A DNA stretch of 64,000 bases from Gimesia alba (GCF_007744675.1 NZ_CP036269.1:4753546-4817545), one strand, 5' to 3'. Counted from the stretch's first letter, positions 26,570-35,856 are shown. Program-made: numbers and translations. Notes: generated from the sequence alone by a model not told the origin.

Positions 26570-27484
26570 TCATGGTTTCCGCTGCAACGTTTGCAGCCGA
26601 CGGCCGCCGATTTCTGCAATGTAAAGATTCCCGTCCGCATCGAAGGCCAGCATATGGGGCAGGTTATATTCCCCCAAGCCATCCCCTTTCTTGCCCCATG
26701 AATGAACCACCTTACCCGCCGGATTAACCTGCAGTACTTTGTTCGCTCGACCGTCCGCTACGAACAGTCTGCCTTGAGCATCATATTCCATCCCATACGG
26801 CGCAAAACCAGGCCAGACTTCCAGCAGTTTGCCTTCCCTGTCGAAGATCTGCACCCGGTCATTCTCGCGATCGCCAACCAGCACGCGGCCTTTGTCATCG
26901 ATGATAATCGAGTGCGGCAGATTGAACTGCCCCGGTCCTTTACCCGGTTCTCCCCATTGGCCGAGATATTTTCCGTTCGCAGCGAACTTCATCACACGAC
27001 TGTTGCCGTACCCGTCTGACACATAAAATTCTCCCTCAGACCCAAACGCGACATCGGTCGGCTTGTTGAACTGGTCGATCGTATTTCCCGGTTTGCCTGC
27101 TTTTCCCAGCGCCAGCAACAGCTTTCCCTGCGGGCTGAACTGAAACACCATGTGGTTGCCGATGTCGGTGACCCAGATATTATCATGCCGATCAACGCGA
27201 AGCCCATGTGCCTGACCGATCAGTTTATCCCCCCAGGAGCGAATGAACTTGCCATCCCGATCAAAACAGAGAATCGGCTGCTTGCCCCGATGAAAGAGAT
27301 ACATCCGCCCCTGGCTGTCAAAATCCACAGCCGAACAAGGCCCCAGAGTGAGACCTTTCGGTAGTTGGATCGCACTGGCTACGGGTTCAAATTCGATTTT
27401 GTCACCGGCTGTGGAATGCTCTGTCACAAGCATCATAATAGCGATCATGAACACAAAGACGCGACAGATACGATGCAGATTCAT
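26570..27484 (-). CDS. Exported NHL-repeat beta-propeller protein
   Basis: This 304-aa protein has a signal peptide (ICRVFVFMIAIMMLVTEHST) and about six NHL blades, e.g. DFDSQGRMYLFHRG, GLRVDRHDNIWVTDIGNHMV, FKFAANGKYLGQWGEPGKGP-like spacing, and IIIDDKGRVLVGDREND. It resembles the peptidyl-alpha-hydroxyglycine alpha-amidating lyase family, but NHL propellers often have only binding roles. ATG at 27484 follows AGGAGAG; an ATG at 27538 would put 18 residues before the signal. It is convergent with the tandem hydrolase gene, 43 bp apart. Confidence 0.82.
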   Translation of the reverse strand: MNLHRICRVFVFMIAIMMLVTEHSTAGDKIEFEPVASAIQLPKGLTLGPCSAVDFDSQGRMYLFHRGKQPILCFDRDGKFIRSWGDKLIGQAHGLRVDRHDNIWVTDIGNHMVFQFSPQGKLLLALGKAGKPGNTIDQFNKPTDVAFGSEGEFYVSDGYGNSRVMKFAANGKYLGQWGEPGKGPGQFNLPHSIIIDDKGRVLVGDRENDRVQIFDREGKLLEVWPGFAPYGMEYDAQGRLFVADGRANKVLQVNPAGKVVHSWGKKGDGLGEYNLPHMLAFDADGNLYIAEIGGRRLQTLQRKP

Positions 27485-27641
27485 ACGGGACTCTCCTACT
27501 GGTCTGGATATAAACCATCGTGCCGGGCAATCAAGCATGCCTGTTTCGATTCATTCAGTCTACTCAGCGTGATTCGAACTGTCGAGACTGTTCCCGGGAT
27601 ACAAATCTGTATGACAGATGAAGAAACAAACTGTTCTCCAA

Positions 27642-28511
27642 TCAGGAGTGGGTATCGGTAGACGCGTGCCATTCCTTGATCCATGTCGACCAGTTTCTAA
27701 ATGCATACCACTTCAATCGGCAGTAACCGTACATGATTGCCACATTTGCAATTACTGAAATACCTAACATTGCTATGCGAAACGGAAACATGTGTGGAGA
27801 GGATGGCAAACCACGCCGGTCTGCATAGTACCGCGCTGCATCGGATGTCAGCCTTAAAGCCTGATACGGCGACGCATGGGCTGTTAGAAAACCAGGCAGT
27901 CCGTCCTCTTTGTCTTTCGCGAAGTCGAAAATATCGTCGATGATCTGGCAGAGCATCACGATCCGGAAAAGCGTTTTGAGATCTTCCTGATAGTATGTCG
28001 CCTGGATGCCGTCCTCGATTGTCAAGTTTCCTAAAGCGGTCGCGGCGATCGTACCTAATGAGAGTCGAATCACGGATTCTCGATATGTTTGAGCCAGATG
28101 ATATACCTGATCGTCACCATTGAGTGTTGGACGTCGATCCTCAAGACGACGCAACTTGCCCAGGTACTCATCAACCATCCCACTGATTTCAGCACTCTCA
28201 AGTAGCCGGCGGGTTGTCTGATATTCCTCACGGGAAAATCCCTTCTCGTCAAACAAGTCATTCGCACAAGCACCGAAATCAATCAGAGCTGCCAGATTCT
28301 GTAACTTCTCTGAGGAGAGACGCCTTGAATACCGCAGCACGCAGACGGTATCAAATGCCATCAGACAAAGAACACGTAGTGGAGTTCTCGGCCGGTGGGA
28401 AACGAACAATCTCAACCCACGCAAAATACTGACAACGGTGGCCAAGCTCGCACCAATACAGCCGGACTGCGTCTTGATCTTTTCGGTAGCTCTGTTGATC
28501 GGAGAAACCAT
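27642..28511 (-). CDS. Class I isoprenoid-synthase-fold protein
   Basis: This 289-aa protein is helical with two Asp-rich motifs in the right order for the trans-isoprenyl diphosphate synthase/squalene synthase fold: D78-x6-D85-x2-D88 (IDFGACANDLFDE) and D192-D193-x2-D196 (CQIIDDIFDFAKDKEDG). The N-terminus has a hydrophobic stretch and the C-terminus a membrane-like helix (FRIAMLGISVIANVAIMYGY), so it may be membrane-associated. It follows a metallophosphoesterase gene by 26 bp. Prenyl-diphosphate binding is likely; the product is unknown. ATG at 28511 has a GGGAG site. Confidence 0.65.
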   Translation of the reverse strand: MVSPINRATEKIKTQSGCIGASLATVVSILRGLRLFVSHRPRTPLRVLCLMAFDTVCVLRYSRRLSSEKLQNLAALIDFGACANDLFDEKGFSREEYQTTRRLLESAEISGMVDEYLGKLRRLEDRRPTLNGDDQVYHLAQTYRESVIRLSLGTIAATALGNLTIEDGIQATYYQEDLKTLFRIVMLCQIIDDIFDFAKDKEDGLPGFLTAHASPYQALRLTSDAARYYADRRGLPSSPHMFPFRIAMLGISVIANVAIMYGYCRLKWYAFRNWSTWIKEWHASTDTHS

Positions 28512-28537
28512 GGTTTTTTTTTCTCCCTATATCCAGG

Positions 28538-29275
28538 TCAGACATAACACAGAACCACTTCGCGAGGACACCGCCAACGAATCGGCACCAAATCGCTGAT
28601 ACCGCGGCTCACAACCAGGCGCGTTGCGCCAGATTGATGACTCAGGTAATTATACGGGTAGAATACTGCTCCCGGAAATAAGCGGTCGCGGAATTCGAAC
28701 GCAACGAACTGACACCCATGCAGGTGTCCGGCGAGAACAAGATCATAACCGGCGCGGCGTGTGGTTTTCCAAATCCGCGGGTTATGAGCGCAGAGCACTC
28801 GTACGTCGCCAGTTAGCTGGGCAGCGAAGTCGGGACCACATATCGAAATCAAACGAGAGCGGTGCTGAAGATTCATGCTGTCATTGTGAATCCAAGCACC
28901 ACCGCCCTTCAGTACAGCATCGCATACCTGACTGGTGCCGACACGGCTATCGTGATTTCCTCCGACCGCCAGCACCGGCCCAAAACGGGTAAGCTCCTCG
29001 ACCAGCACACTCAAGCGATCCAGTTCTGAAGCGTTATCCACCAAATCGCCACCGAGGAGTACCGCATTCGCATCGCAGCTGCGCACAGCATCAATTACTT
29101 GTTTCGCAATATGGCCGGATCTACTGGCACGCAAGTGGAGATCGCTTACATACACCAAACGACATGCATGGGAACTCGATGAAATCCGTTCCTCACGAAT
29201 ATGTAACGGCGCGTGAAAACCAATTTCCAGCGGACCAGCTAACAATGCATCTGCTCCTGATTGAAAGTGGAACAT
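28538..29275 (-). CDS. Metallophosphoesterase
   Basis: This 245-aa calcineurin-like enzyme contains all the metal-ligand motifs in order: SDLHL, GGDLVDN, GGNHDSR, CAHNP and GHLHGCQ. The arrangement resembles YaeI/LpxH-like phosphodiesterases. No signal peptide is evident. It is the first gene of a two-gene unit with the isoprenoid-synthase-fold protein, so it may act on a lipid phosphate or diphosphate; that is inference from linkage. Confidence 0.86.
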   Translation of the reverse strand: MFHFQSGADALLAGPLEIGFHAPLHIREERISSSSHACRLVYVSDLHLRASRSGHIAKQVIDAVRSCDANAVLLGGDLVDNASELDRLSVLVEELTRFGPVLAVGGNHDSRVGTSQVCDAVLKGGGAWIHNDSMNLQHRSRLISICGPDFAAQLTGDVRVLCAHNPRIWKTTRRAGYDLVLAGHLHGCQFVAFEFRDRLFPGAVFYPYNYLSHQSGATRLVVSRGISDLVPIRWRCPREVVLCYV

Positions 29276-29770
29276 TGATTAAGTAAAAACGCTCAGGCTC
29301 AAATGAAGCTCACATCGCAAACGGTCTCAAATTGTCAGACACGTGATTTCATTTTATTAGTTCAATTGTGACTGAGGTAATCTTCTCATTCAGCTGGTCC
29401 TTAAAGAAATACTTACCTTTTTCAGAAGCGAACTGAGAAGTGAAAGGCTTTGAATCTCAAAGTAACTGACATAATTGTAAAAGTCAAGATTCGAATTGGG
29501 GCCGGTGATGTGGTTCCTCATGTGTTGCCAACGTCTTCCTTGCATATCAAAACTGGCAAAACCTGAATAGCACTGACAGCCTGCACGATGCTAGACGTTG
29601 ATATATGGCAACATTGAATTTTCTGTAAAATCAGTTTGTTCGGATGAATTTACTATGAGTTTCACCACCAACGGACTGAAAGCGGGCGAATCGACCAGAT
29701 CCGTAAAATGATGTATTACGTTTCATTTGCTGAAGAAACCGTTCCACAATCCATCTGACAGGAAAACATT
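29276..29770. other. Divergent intergenic region
   Basis: This 495-bp AT-rich spacer separates the leftward phosphoesterase unit from the rightward beta-lactamase-fold gene. I see no gene, RNA or strong hairpin. It presumably contains both promoters, but no hexamer pair stands out. Confidence 0.5.
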
Positions 29771-30916
29771 ATGACGATTTCAGTGAATTCTCCCCGTGCT
29801 GCTACTTCACACTGCTGGATGCTTACCCTAAGCCTGGCTCTGGTTTTTGCCGTCCCGGGAAGAATCTCAGCCGAATCGAGAGACTACCAGTCAAAACTCC
29901 CCGAAATTCGCAAACTCGTCTCAGATACGATGGCCCGGGAAAAATTGCAGGCGGTTCTGCTGGGGATCACAGTAGAAGGTAAGGAACTGTTGATCCTGGC
30001 GGAAGGAGAATCGATGACGGGTGTGCCCGCTACAGCCGACATACACTTTCGCAACGGCAACATCGCGGTGGCCTACATGGCGAATCTGTTCTATCAGCTT
30101 GTCGATGCGGGCATCGTCCGCGCCGACGACCCGGTCGGTAAGTGGCTGCCTCAACTGCCCGCAGCGCAGGCCGTCACACTCGAAATGCTCATTAACGGCA
30201 CCGCCGGTTACCCAGACTTCATGCCGATGGAGACGTTTCAGAAACAATTCTACGCCAACCCGTTCTATCAATGGACGCCGGAGGAACTAATCAAGTTGGC
30301 TTTCACGGAAAAACCGAAATTCAAACCAGGCAGCGATTGGAATTATGCGCACACCAACTTCGTGATCCTGGGTCTCGCACTGGAACGCGCCGCAGGAAAA
30401 CCGTTCGGCACATTGATGCAGGAACGCGTCCTGACTCCGTTCGGTATGCAGCAGACTGCCGCGCCAGGCACACCTCGGATCGCTTCACCCGTCCTGCATA
30501 CCTATTCTGACGAGCGGGGACAGTACGAAGACGCCACCTTCTGGAATCCGTCCTGGACACTGGCCCGCGGTGCCGTCCAGTATACGACACTCCGCGACAC
30601 GCTCGCCGGCTTCCGCGCCGTTGGTCAGGGTCAACGTCTCAAACCGGAATCCTTCCAGGCCATGCTCGCACCGCACACAGCTGGAATGAAGATCTGGACC
30701 AAAGACCGCTACTACGCCCAGGGCATTCTTGTCAATCAGGGCTGGCTCACCCAGGCCCCCAGTTTCGCCGGCCTGTACGGCACCGCCGGCTATCACCCGG
30801 ACAAAGACCTCACCGTCACCATCTGGTGCACGAAGTCGATCGATTTCAAATCAGACAGAAATCCGGTTTCCGCACTCTTCAAACAGGTCACCACGATTCT
30901 GACGACAGAGAAGTAA
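29771..30916 (+). CDS. Serine beta-lactamase-fold exported protein, catalytic motif degenerate
   Basis: The 381-aa protein has an N-terminal signal (WMLTLSLALVFAVPGRISA) and the overall layout of class C beta-lactamase-like hydrolases: FRNGNIAVAYMANLFYQLVD, DPVGKWLPQLP, PGSDWNYAHTNFVILGLALE and LYGTAGYHPDKDLTVTIW. Where the family has the catalytic Ser-x-x-Lys, this protein reads N97-I-A-V100, losing both the nucleophile and the general base. The second motif Tyr192 is kept (YAH). It is therefore likely a binding pseudoenzyme rather than an esterase or peptidase. The frame is clean and long, so it is under selection as a protein. Confidence 0.78.
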   Translation: MTISVNSPRAATSHCWMLTLSLALVFAVPGRISAESRDYQSKLPEIRKLVSDTMAREKLQAVLLGITVEGKELLILAEGESMTGVPATADIHFRNGNIAVAYMANLFYQLVDAGIVRADDPVGKWLPQLPAAQAVTLEMLINGTAGYPDFMPMETFQKQFYANPFYQWTPEELIKLAFTEKPKFKPGSDWNYAHTNFVILGLALERAAGKPFGTLMQERVLTPFGMQQTAAPGTPRIASPVLHTYSDERGQYEDATFWNPSWTLARGAVQYTTLRDTLAGFRAVGQGQRLKPESFQAMLAPHTAGMKIWTKDRYYAQGILVNQGWLTQAPSFAGLYGTAGYHPDKDLTVTIWCTKSIDFKSDRNPVSALFKQVTTILTTEK

Positions 30917-31135
30917 GTCGATTGATTGGCACGAAGTCTCTGGGAGATCATCATTTCGCAAACGCCAAGTTGATCAATGGTTTTACTGTCGTTTGATTCT
31001 CGCCTGGTTTCTACCATGAAACATTTTAGTATCATTGAGCCTTGATGGTGAAATCAAAAGTTCTATATGGTAAAGTCCTCTGCACAATCTGCGTCTCTCT
31101 GCCGACAAAGAATCAATTGAATCTGAGGAGTACCG

Positions 31136-32110
31136 ATGACTGCGAAGAGTTTTCAACCTGTAAAAATAGGTGTTATTGGCCTGGGTCGGTTTGGGCGATT
31201 GCATTCGTTGACGTTATCTCGGCTGGCAGAAGCAGAACTGGTGGGAGTGGTGGCTCGTCGGCAGGAGAGCCTCGCTGCCCTCAGCAAAGAACTTCCTGAT
31301 GTGCCGGGCTGGACGAATCTGACTCAGGCGATTGAGGAGTCGGATGCAGAGGCGTGGGTTGTCGCCTGTACGACGCATTCACATGTTGCTGTCGCCCGAG
31401 AACTCCTTGAACATGGCAAAGCGGTGCTGTTGGAAAAGCCGATTGCGGATCGTCTGGAAGAAGCGGAAAGCCTTGCTCCCCTGGTGCGGCCCGATTCGAG
31501 TAACCTGATGCTGGGACACATCCTGCTGTTTAACAGCGAGTTTCAAGAATTGCGGGAGGTGGCCCGCGAACGTGGCCCGATTTCTTATATTGATTGCGTA
31601 CGACATCGACCGGCGAGCATTGTTGAGAACTTTCCGGGTGAGAACCCCTTACATGCCGCGATGGTGCATGACCTGTATTCAACACAGGTACTACTCGATT
31701 GTGCGGAACCGGATCATTTCAGTGCCCAATATCATCGGACTGACGCAGGCGACATTGATCTGGCGGTAGCACAACTCCAGTGGAACGGAGGTCCGGTGGC
31801 ATCGTTTGCTGCCTCGTATTTAACACCTGCAGGTATGCCGCCGCGCGGGTTTGACAGAACGGAAGTGTTTGGTGTGGGTTGGTCTGCCCGTATTGAACCG
31901 AACCCGCGACCGATTTCTGTCTGGGACAACGAAGCCTCCTGGCCTCTGGCGTTGGAAGTGCGTGCCAACCCACCCAGCGGAATGATGGCTGAAGAGTTGC
32001 GTTGCTTCTGTCGGGTTGTACGTCAAATGGAAGCAGTGCCCACCGGAGCGACCTACTCAGATGCCATGCAGGTACAACGCTGGATGGAAAAGCTGACTGC
32101 GTTTGTCTAA
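31136..32110 (+). CDS. Gfo/Idh/MocA-family oxidoreductase
   Basis: This 324-aa NAD(P)-dependent dehydrogenase has the Rossmann motif IGVIGLGRFGRLHS near the N-terminus and the family EKP signature in LLEKPIADRLEEAE, where the Lys is catalytic. No signal peptide is present, unlike many planctomycete members. The ATG is preceded by TGAGGAG. The usual substrates are sugars, inositols or amino-sugar derivatives; the specific one is not evident. Confidence 0.88.
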   Translation: MTAKSFQPVKIGVIGLGRFGRLHSLTLSRLAEAELVGVVARRQESLAALSKELPDVPGWTNLTQAIEESDAEAWVVACTTHSHVAVARELLEHGKAVLLEKPIADRLEEAESLAPLVRPDSSNLMLGHILLFNSEFQELREVARERGPISYIDCVRHRPASIVENFPGENPLHAAMVHDLYSTQVLLDCAEPDHFSAQYHRTDAGDIDLAVAQLQWNGGPVASFAASYLTPAGMPPRGFDRTEVFGVGWSARIEPNPRPISVWDNEASWPLALEVRANPPSGMMAEELRCFCRVVRQMEAVPTGATYSDAMQVQRWMEKLTAFV

Positions 32111-32281
32111 CCAGCAGAGTGGTGATTCGGCCTCAGTTTATTCTGGAATCTCAGAAAGCCATCGTTTACGATACGAAGAAGAAAAAACGGTCCTATGGAT
32201 TCATGAATCAAGTAGAGATTTCATTTTTGATTTGGACAGTCATGCTATTGGAATCGCCTGAGTTTTTTCAGTGAGGCTATC

Positions 32282-33505
32282 ATGATGACTCATTTTACAC
32301 ATGCGTTAGGGGCATTCGCCATTGTTGGCTCCCTGTGCTGTTCATCAATGGCAGAGAATCGCACTGATACACAATCTGCTCTTAGCCCACCCGTATCCAG
32401 CGAACTTCTGGCCAAGATCAGACAGGTGGAGGGCCAGGAAAAGTATGGAGCGAACAATCAAATCATAAAACTGATGATCTTCAATCCCACTAACTCTCCC
32501 GATCATACGCTTCCGTTTCTACGAGAACTCAAGTATCTGGAAGATCTGTTCGTCACAAATGACAAGAACCATAAAGAGGCGACATGGATGATGTCCATTG
32601 CCAAACTTCCTCGACTAAAATCGCTGACGATCGATAGTGCCGATGTTTCCGATAAGACAATCCATTATTTGGCTGGGATCAAGACACTCCAAAAATTGAC
32701 ACTTGATGTCAGTGATGTCACGGATGTGGGAATCGAATCACTTCTCGGTTTAGAGAATCTCGAGTATTTAAAGCTGCGGTACACGCCTATCACCAATGTC
32801 GGACTAGCGAAGTTAACACGCTTGCCGAAGCTCAAGAAACTGTGGCTTGTAAATATTCCCATCACACCAGAAGGAATTCTTGCCTTTCGAGAGACAAAGT
32901 TGGAAGAGGTTATCTGGTACGACGAGGATCGACCTCGACTGGCGATGCTACCCTACCTCAAGCAATTGCCTCATCTCTGGCGATTAGATCTCAGATCCTG
33001 TTATGTTTCAAACCGGCATGTTGAGCATCTGCAGGAGATGAGTTCCCTGGAAGATCTGGATTTGTATGGGCACGCGATTACCGACTCGGGACTGGCTGGA
33101 TTGTCAAAACTGACGAAGATGCAATACCTCTGCCTGTCTCAGGCGGGAAAAAACAAAGCAAAAACACTCAGTGATGCAGGCTTAATTCACTTGGCCGGAT
33201 TATCAGAGCTGAGAGATTTGAGATTGGCCGGGATTCAGATTACCGACTCTGGTCTACGACAGTTGGCTGGATTGACAAAGCTGAGACGCTTGGATCTGAG
33301 TGGGACACGAGTCACCAGTGCTGGCCTTGCCAACCTCAGTCACCTGCTTCAACTCGAAAACCTCGATATCACGAGCACCCCTCTGCAAGATGAACCGATT
33401 GTCGATCTCCGGATGTTTCCCAAACTAAAAAATGTAACCGCCTATGGCTTTGATGAGAAGAAAATTCGGTCTCCTGCGAATTGCTCTATCGTTACATTTG
33501 ATTGA
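32282..33505 (+). CDS. Exported leucine-rich repeat protein
   Basis: This 407-aa protein has a signal peptide (THALGAFAIVGSLCCSSMAE). About ten leucine-rich repeats of the RI-like/GALA type follow, e.g. GIKTLQKLTLDVSDVTDVGI, GLENLEYLKLRYTPITNVGL, GLSELRDLRLAGIQITDSGL and GLTKLRRLDLSGTRVTSAGL. Planctomycetes contain many such exported LRR proteins, probably for binding. A lipid-modified Cys in the CC pair of the signal is possible but the lipobox is not classical. Confidence 0.85.
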   Translation: MMTHFTHALGAFAIVGSLCCSSMAENRTDTQSALSPPVSSELLAKIRQVEGQEKYGANNQIIKLMIFNPTNSPDHTLPFLRELKYLEDLFVTNDKNHKEATWMMSIAKLPRLKSLTIDSADVSDKTIHYLAGIKTLQKLTLDVSDVTDVGIESLLGLENLEYLKLRYTPITNVGLAKLTRLPKLKKLWLVNIPITPEGILAFRETKLEEVIWYDEDRPRLAMLPYLKQLPHLWRLDLRSCYVSNRHVEHLQEMSSLEDLDLYGHAITDSGLAGLSKLTKMQYLCLSQAGKNKAKTLSDAGLIHLAGLSELRDLRLAGIQITDSGLRQLAGLTKLRRLDLSGTRVTSAGLANLSHLLQLENLDITSTPLQDEPIVDLRMFPKLKNVTAYGFDEKKIRSPANCSIVTFD

Positions 33506-33735
33506 CATCACAGAGATTGCGTGATTAGGCAGTGACTCATGCCGACCCGTTGCCCGACAACAGATGAATCACTCCCCTTCATCCTTCGATTAATCCAACT
33601 CAAGTTCCTGTCTCAAGCGGACAGTCAACTTAGATAAAAACGCCAACTCATAATAGCTCAATTGATCATAGGCAGAAATCCTGATAGATTTAGATAAAAT
33701 CATATTTTGTCTCTCAATTTTTATGCGATTCAAAA

Positions 33736-34305
33736 ATGTCGACTCAGCATTTCACCGAGGATCTTGAATCGAAAGCCTGGGACGCCCATCGAGCGTTCCT
33801 TGTCGAGGCCGAACGTAGCTTCGGACCAAGGGATGATTCCTATACGGTTACCGACATTGTTCAAGAAATACATGGACCAACTTTGAGTCTCAATGGCCAT
33901 TCAGTCACCTTAGTCGTAGGTCCAAATGCGACGAAGTACTTCCCTGCCCTGATCGCAAATGTCGCACATGAAACCCTACATACATTGAATCCAGTCACCG
34001 GCAATGCCACCATGTTGGAAGAGGGTGCAGCGATTTATTTTGAACTTCAGATCATCAGTTCTCAATTTAGTGAAAGCGAAAGGAAATACTTCTGGAATCA
34101 TCTTCCAGAAACGTATAGAACTGCCTTTGCCGACTTTGAAACGCTATTAGGATTCGATCAAAACGCGGGGTTAACAATCCGAAAGGAATTTGGATCACTG
34201 TCTGATCTCGATAAAAATGGGCTGCGGAAACTATTCCCTGAACTTCAAGATGATTGCGCCAGTCGCTTGGTCACGCGTCAACGAATGCGGCCAAACGCCG
34301 GATAA
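33736..34305 (+). CDS. Cassette-borne HExxH metallopeptidase-like protein
   Basis: This 189-aa soluble protein has the zinc-protease motif H78-E79-T-L-H82 in NVAHETLHTLNP. A downstream MLEEGAAIYFE segment (E95/E96) could supply the third ligand, as in small gluzincin-like peptidases. The rest is not recognised. Its TAA stop (34303-34305) lies inside the first recombination box of an attC-like site, the typical arrangement of an integron cassette. No strong ribosome site is visible before ATG 33736, also common in cassettes. Possible roles include a toxin or a maturation protease. Confidence 0.65.
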   Translation: MSTQHFTEDLESKAWDAHRAFLVEAERSFGPRDDSYTVTDIVQEIHGPTLSLNGHSVTLVVGPNATKYFPALIANVAHETLHTLNPVTGNATMLEEGAAIYFELQIISSQFSESERKYFWNHLPETYRTAFADFETLLGFDQNAGLTIRKEFGSLSDLDKNGLRKLFPELQDDCASRLVTRQRMRPNAG

Positions 34306-34390
34306 CAAAATATTACACACAGAGCCGCGGGCCGCGCGGCAAATGAAATCAAAAGCGTTTCCCACGGCCCGGTGAACGTAGGCGTTATGT
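34300..34390 (+). other. attC-like integron recombination site A
   Basis: The outer boxes are R'' GGATAAC (34300-34306) and R' GTTATGT (34384-34390). The inner boxes are L'' TT-A-CAC (34313-34318) and L' GTGAA (34372-34376), with A34315 as the unpaired extrahelical base. The spacers are 6 and 7 nt. The central part holds GC-rich pairs (CGGGCC / GGCCCG). The size of 91 bp is typical. The inner L-box match is shorter than in site C. Confidence 0.72.
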
Positions 34391-34411
34391 TAATGGAGCG
34401 ATGACGAAAGA

Positions 34412-34813
34412 ATGTCACAAAACGCAATCGCAATCATTTCTGTCACATGCATAAGTGCGGTTCTTGGCACATTCGGTGTGATTGATTTTCAAACAACTCG
34501 TTCAATATCACGCATTGAAAATCTCGGCGGAGGCGTAAGATACGATACTGGATGGGGGGCGACCGTCTGCGAATGGGTTTATCTTGACGATACGGATGCA
34601 ACAGACACCGACATGAAATATGTTCGATATCTTTGGCCTCGCATCGGCGTTTCTTTGAGGAATACGAAAATCACAGATAACGGACTTCAAGAACTTCACG
34701 GACTTCCGTTGAGCGAAATCGACTTAACTGGAACCAAAGTGACTCCCGCGGGGATTAAAGAACTGCGTCAAACACTCCCATACACACATTGTCAAATTAA
34801 ATTTCAACCGTAA
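34412..34813 (+). CDS. Small membrane-anchored LRR protein following attC A
   Basis: This 133-aa protein has an N-terminal membrane helix (AIAIISVTCISAVLGTFGVI), a RIENLGGGVRYD segment, and one to two LRR units at the end (ISLRNTKITDNGLQELHG-like, then LTGTKVTPAGIKELRQ). It starts 21 bp after attC site A, as expected for the next cassette, but no attC follows it. It shares the LENLG segment and repeat end with the 246-aa LRR protein at 44749. The function is unknown, probably surface binding. Confidence 0.65.
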   Translation: MSQNAIAIISVTCISAVLGTFGVIDFQTTRSISRIENLGGGVRYDTGWGATVCEWVYLDDTDATDTDMKYVRYLWPRIGVSLRNTKITDNGLQELHGLPLSEIDLTGTKVTPAGIKELRQTLPYTHCQIKFQP

Positions 34814-35142
34814 TATTTCAATATACTAATATGTTGACCCCATAAGGTAAAATCTCAGCCGACTCGTATTCGTGAACTCATCGCTAAACAAGACACTCTT
34901 GCCAGAACGGTTCCTGGAGTGTCAGATCTAATGAATCTAAAACGAATGTTGTACCTTTCCTGAAAGCTCACCTCTTCACTTAGTAGTTTTCTTAATCGAA
35001 TGAACCGCTTCTGGATAATTTTCATTACATTCTGGCAAATCAATGCTAAAATGAACACCACTTGCTTCAAATCACAAGTCTGGGATGAGGTTGAGCAAAT
35101 CCACAAAGTCCAGGTCCTTAATAACTACACCCGAGTTAATGA
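34814..35142. other. Intergenic region before the ABC transporter
   Basis: Apart from the possible lyase relic, no gene is supported. An 83-codon ORF on the minus strand has no family resemblance. A weak -10-like TAAAAT occurs about 90 bp before the ATPase start. Confidence 0.4.
34850..34963 (+). pseudogene. Possible relic of a methylisocitrate-lyase/PEP-mutase family gene
   Basis: A 38-codon open segment reads SQPTRIRELIAKQDTLAR and TVPGVSDLM before a stop. This resembles the N-terminus of isocitrate-lyase/PEP-mutase proteins (R-x-R-x-L-x-A ... P-G-V-x-D). No start codon is present and nothing downstream continues the family. It is probably a decayed fragment, with low certainty. Confidence 0.25.
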
Positions 35143-35856
35143 ATGCCGCACCAAGCAAACAACGTACTCGTAGAACTCACCGGCGTGTCGAAGTCGTACG
35201 GAAATTTACATCCGGCTGTGAACGCGGTCAATGAAGTCTCGTTTGTCGTGAGCCGTGGCGAACGGGTGGCCCTGTTGGGTAAATCCGGATCGGGAAAATC
35301 AACGCTGCTGAATATGATAGCCGGGCTGGATCGGCCGACGAACGGGACAATTTGCGTAGCGGGACGAATCCTTTCCGAGCTCTCGGCGGCAGAGAGTGCC
35401 GACTATCGGCGGGAGTGCGTGGGGATGATCTTTCAGGCCTACAACCTCGTCCCCTGGCGCACGGCATTACAAAACGTGGAATTGCCGATGGTCTTCGACC
35501 GTAGGGGAAAAGCCGAGCGCGTTGCGGCGGCGCGGGAGGCATTAGCGGCTGTCGGGTTAGCTGAACGTATTGGGCATCGGCCCAGCGAACTTTCCGGTGG
35601 CGAGCAACAGCGGGTCGCCATTGCGCGAGCGTTAATGAACAAGCCGGAGCTGCTGTTGGCGGATGAACCGACGGGGAATCTCGATTCCTCGACCGCTGAC
35701 GAGATCCTGGAATCACTCCGCCGATTCACTGAGAGTTCTCAAACGGCGACGATTCTTGTCACGCACGACGAAGAACTGGCGTACCGATTTTCCACTCGTG
35801 TGTTGCATATGCTGGATGGCCGCCTGGAACGCGATTCGGGAGCTGCCAGCGTATGA
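35143..35856 (+). CDS. ABC transporter ATP-binding protein (LolD/MacB-like)
   Basis: This 237-aa ATPase has Walker [10 protein letters not shown], a Q-loop in [16 protein letters not shown], the signature [15 protein letters not shown], Walker [12 protein letters not shown] and the switch His in LVTHDEE. The MacB/LolD subgroup is indicated by [20 protein letters not shown] and [10 protein letters not shown]. It overlaps its permease by ATGA. Such pairs move lipoproteins, peptides or toxic compounds, or act mechanically rather than transporting. Confidence 0.92.
   Translation: MPHQANNVLVELTGVSKSYGNLHPAVNAVNEVSFVVSRGERVALLGKSGSGKSTLLNMIAGLDRPTNGTICVAGRILSELSAAESADYRRECVGMIFQAYNLVPWRTALQNVELPMVFDRRGKAERVAAAREALAAVGLAERIGHRPSELSGGEQQRVAIARALMNKPELLLADEPTGNLDSSTADEILESLRRFTESSQTATILVTHDEELAYRFSTRVLHMLDGRLERDSGAASV

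Noticed and set aside
34855-35106. An 83-codon minus-strand ORF before the ABC operon
   Set aside because: No family resemblance; the plus strand of the same bases carries the more protein-like lyase relic.
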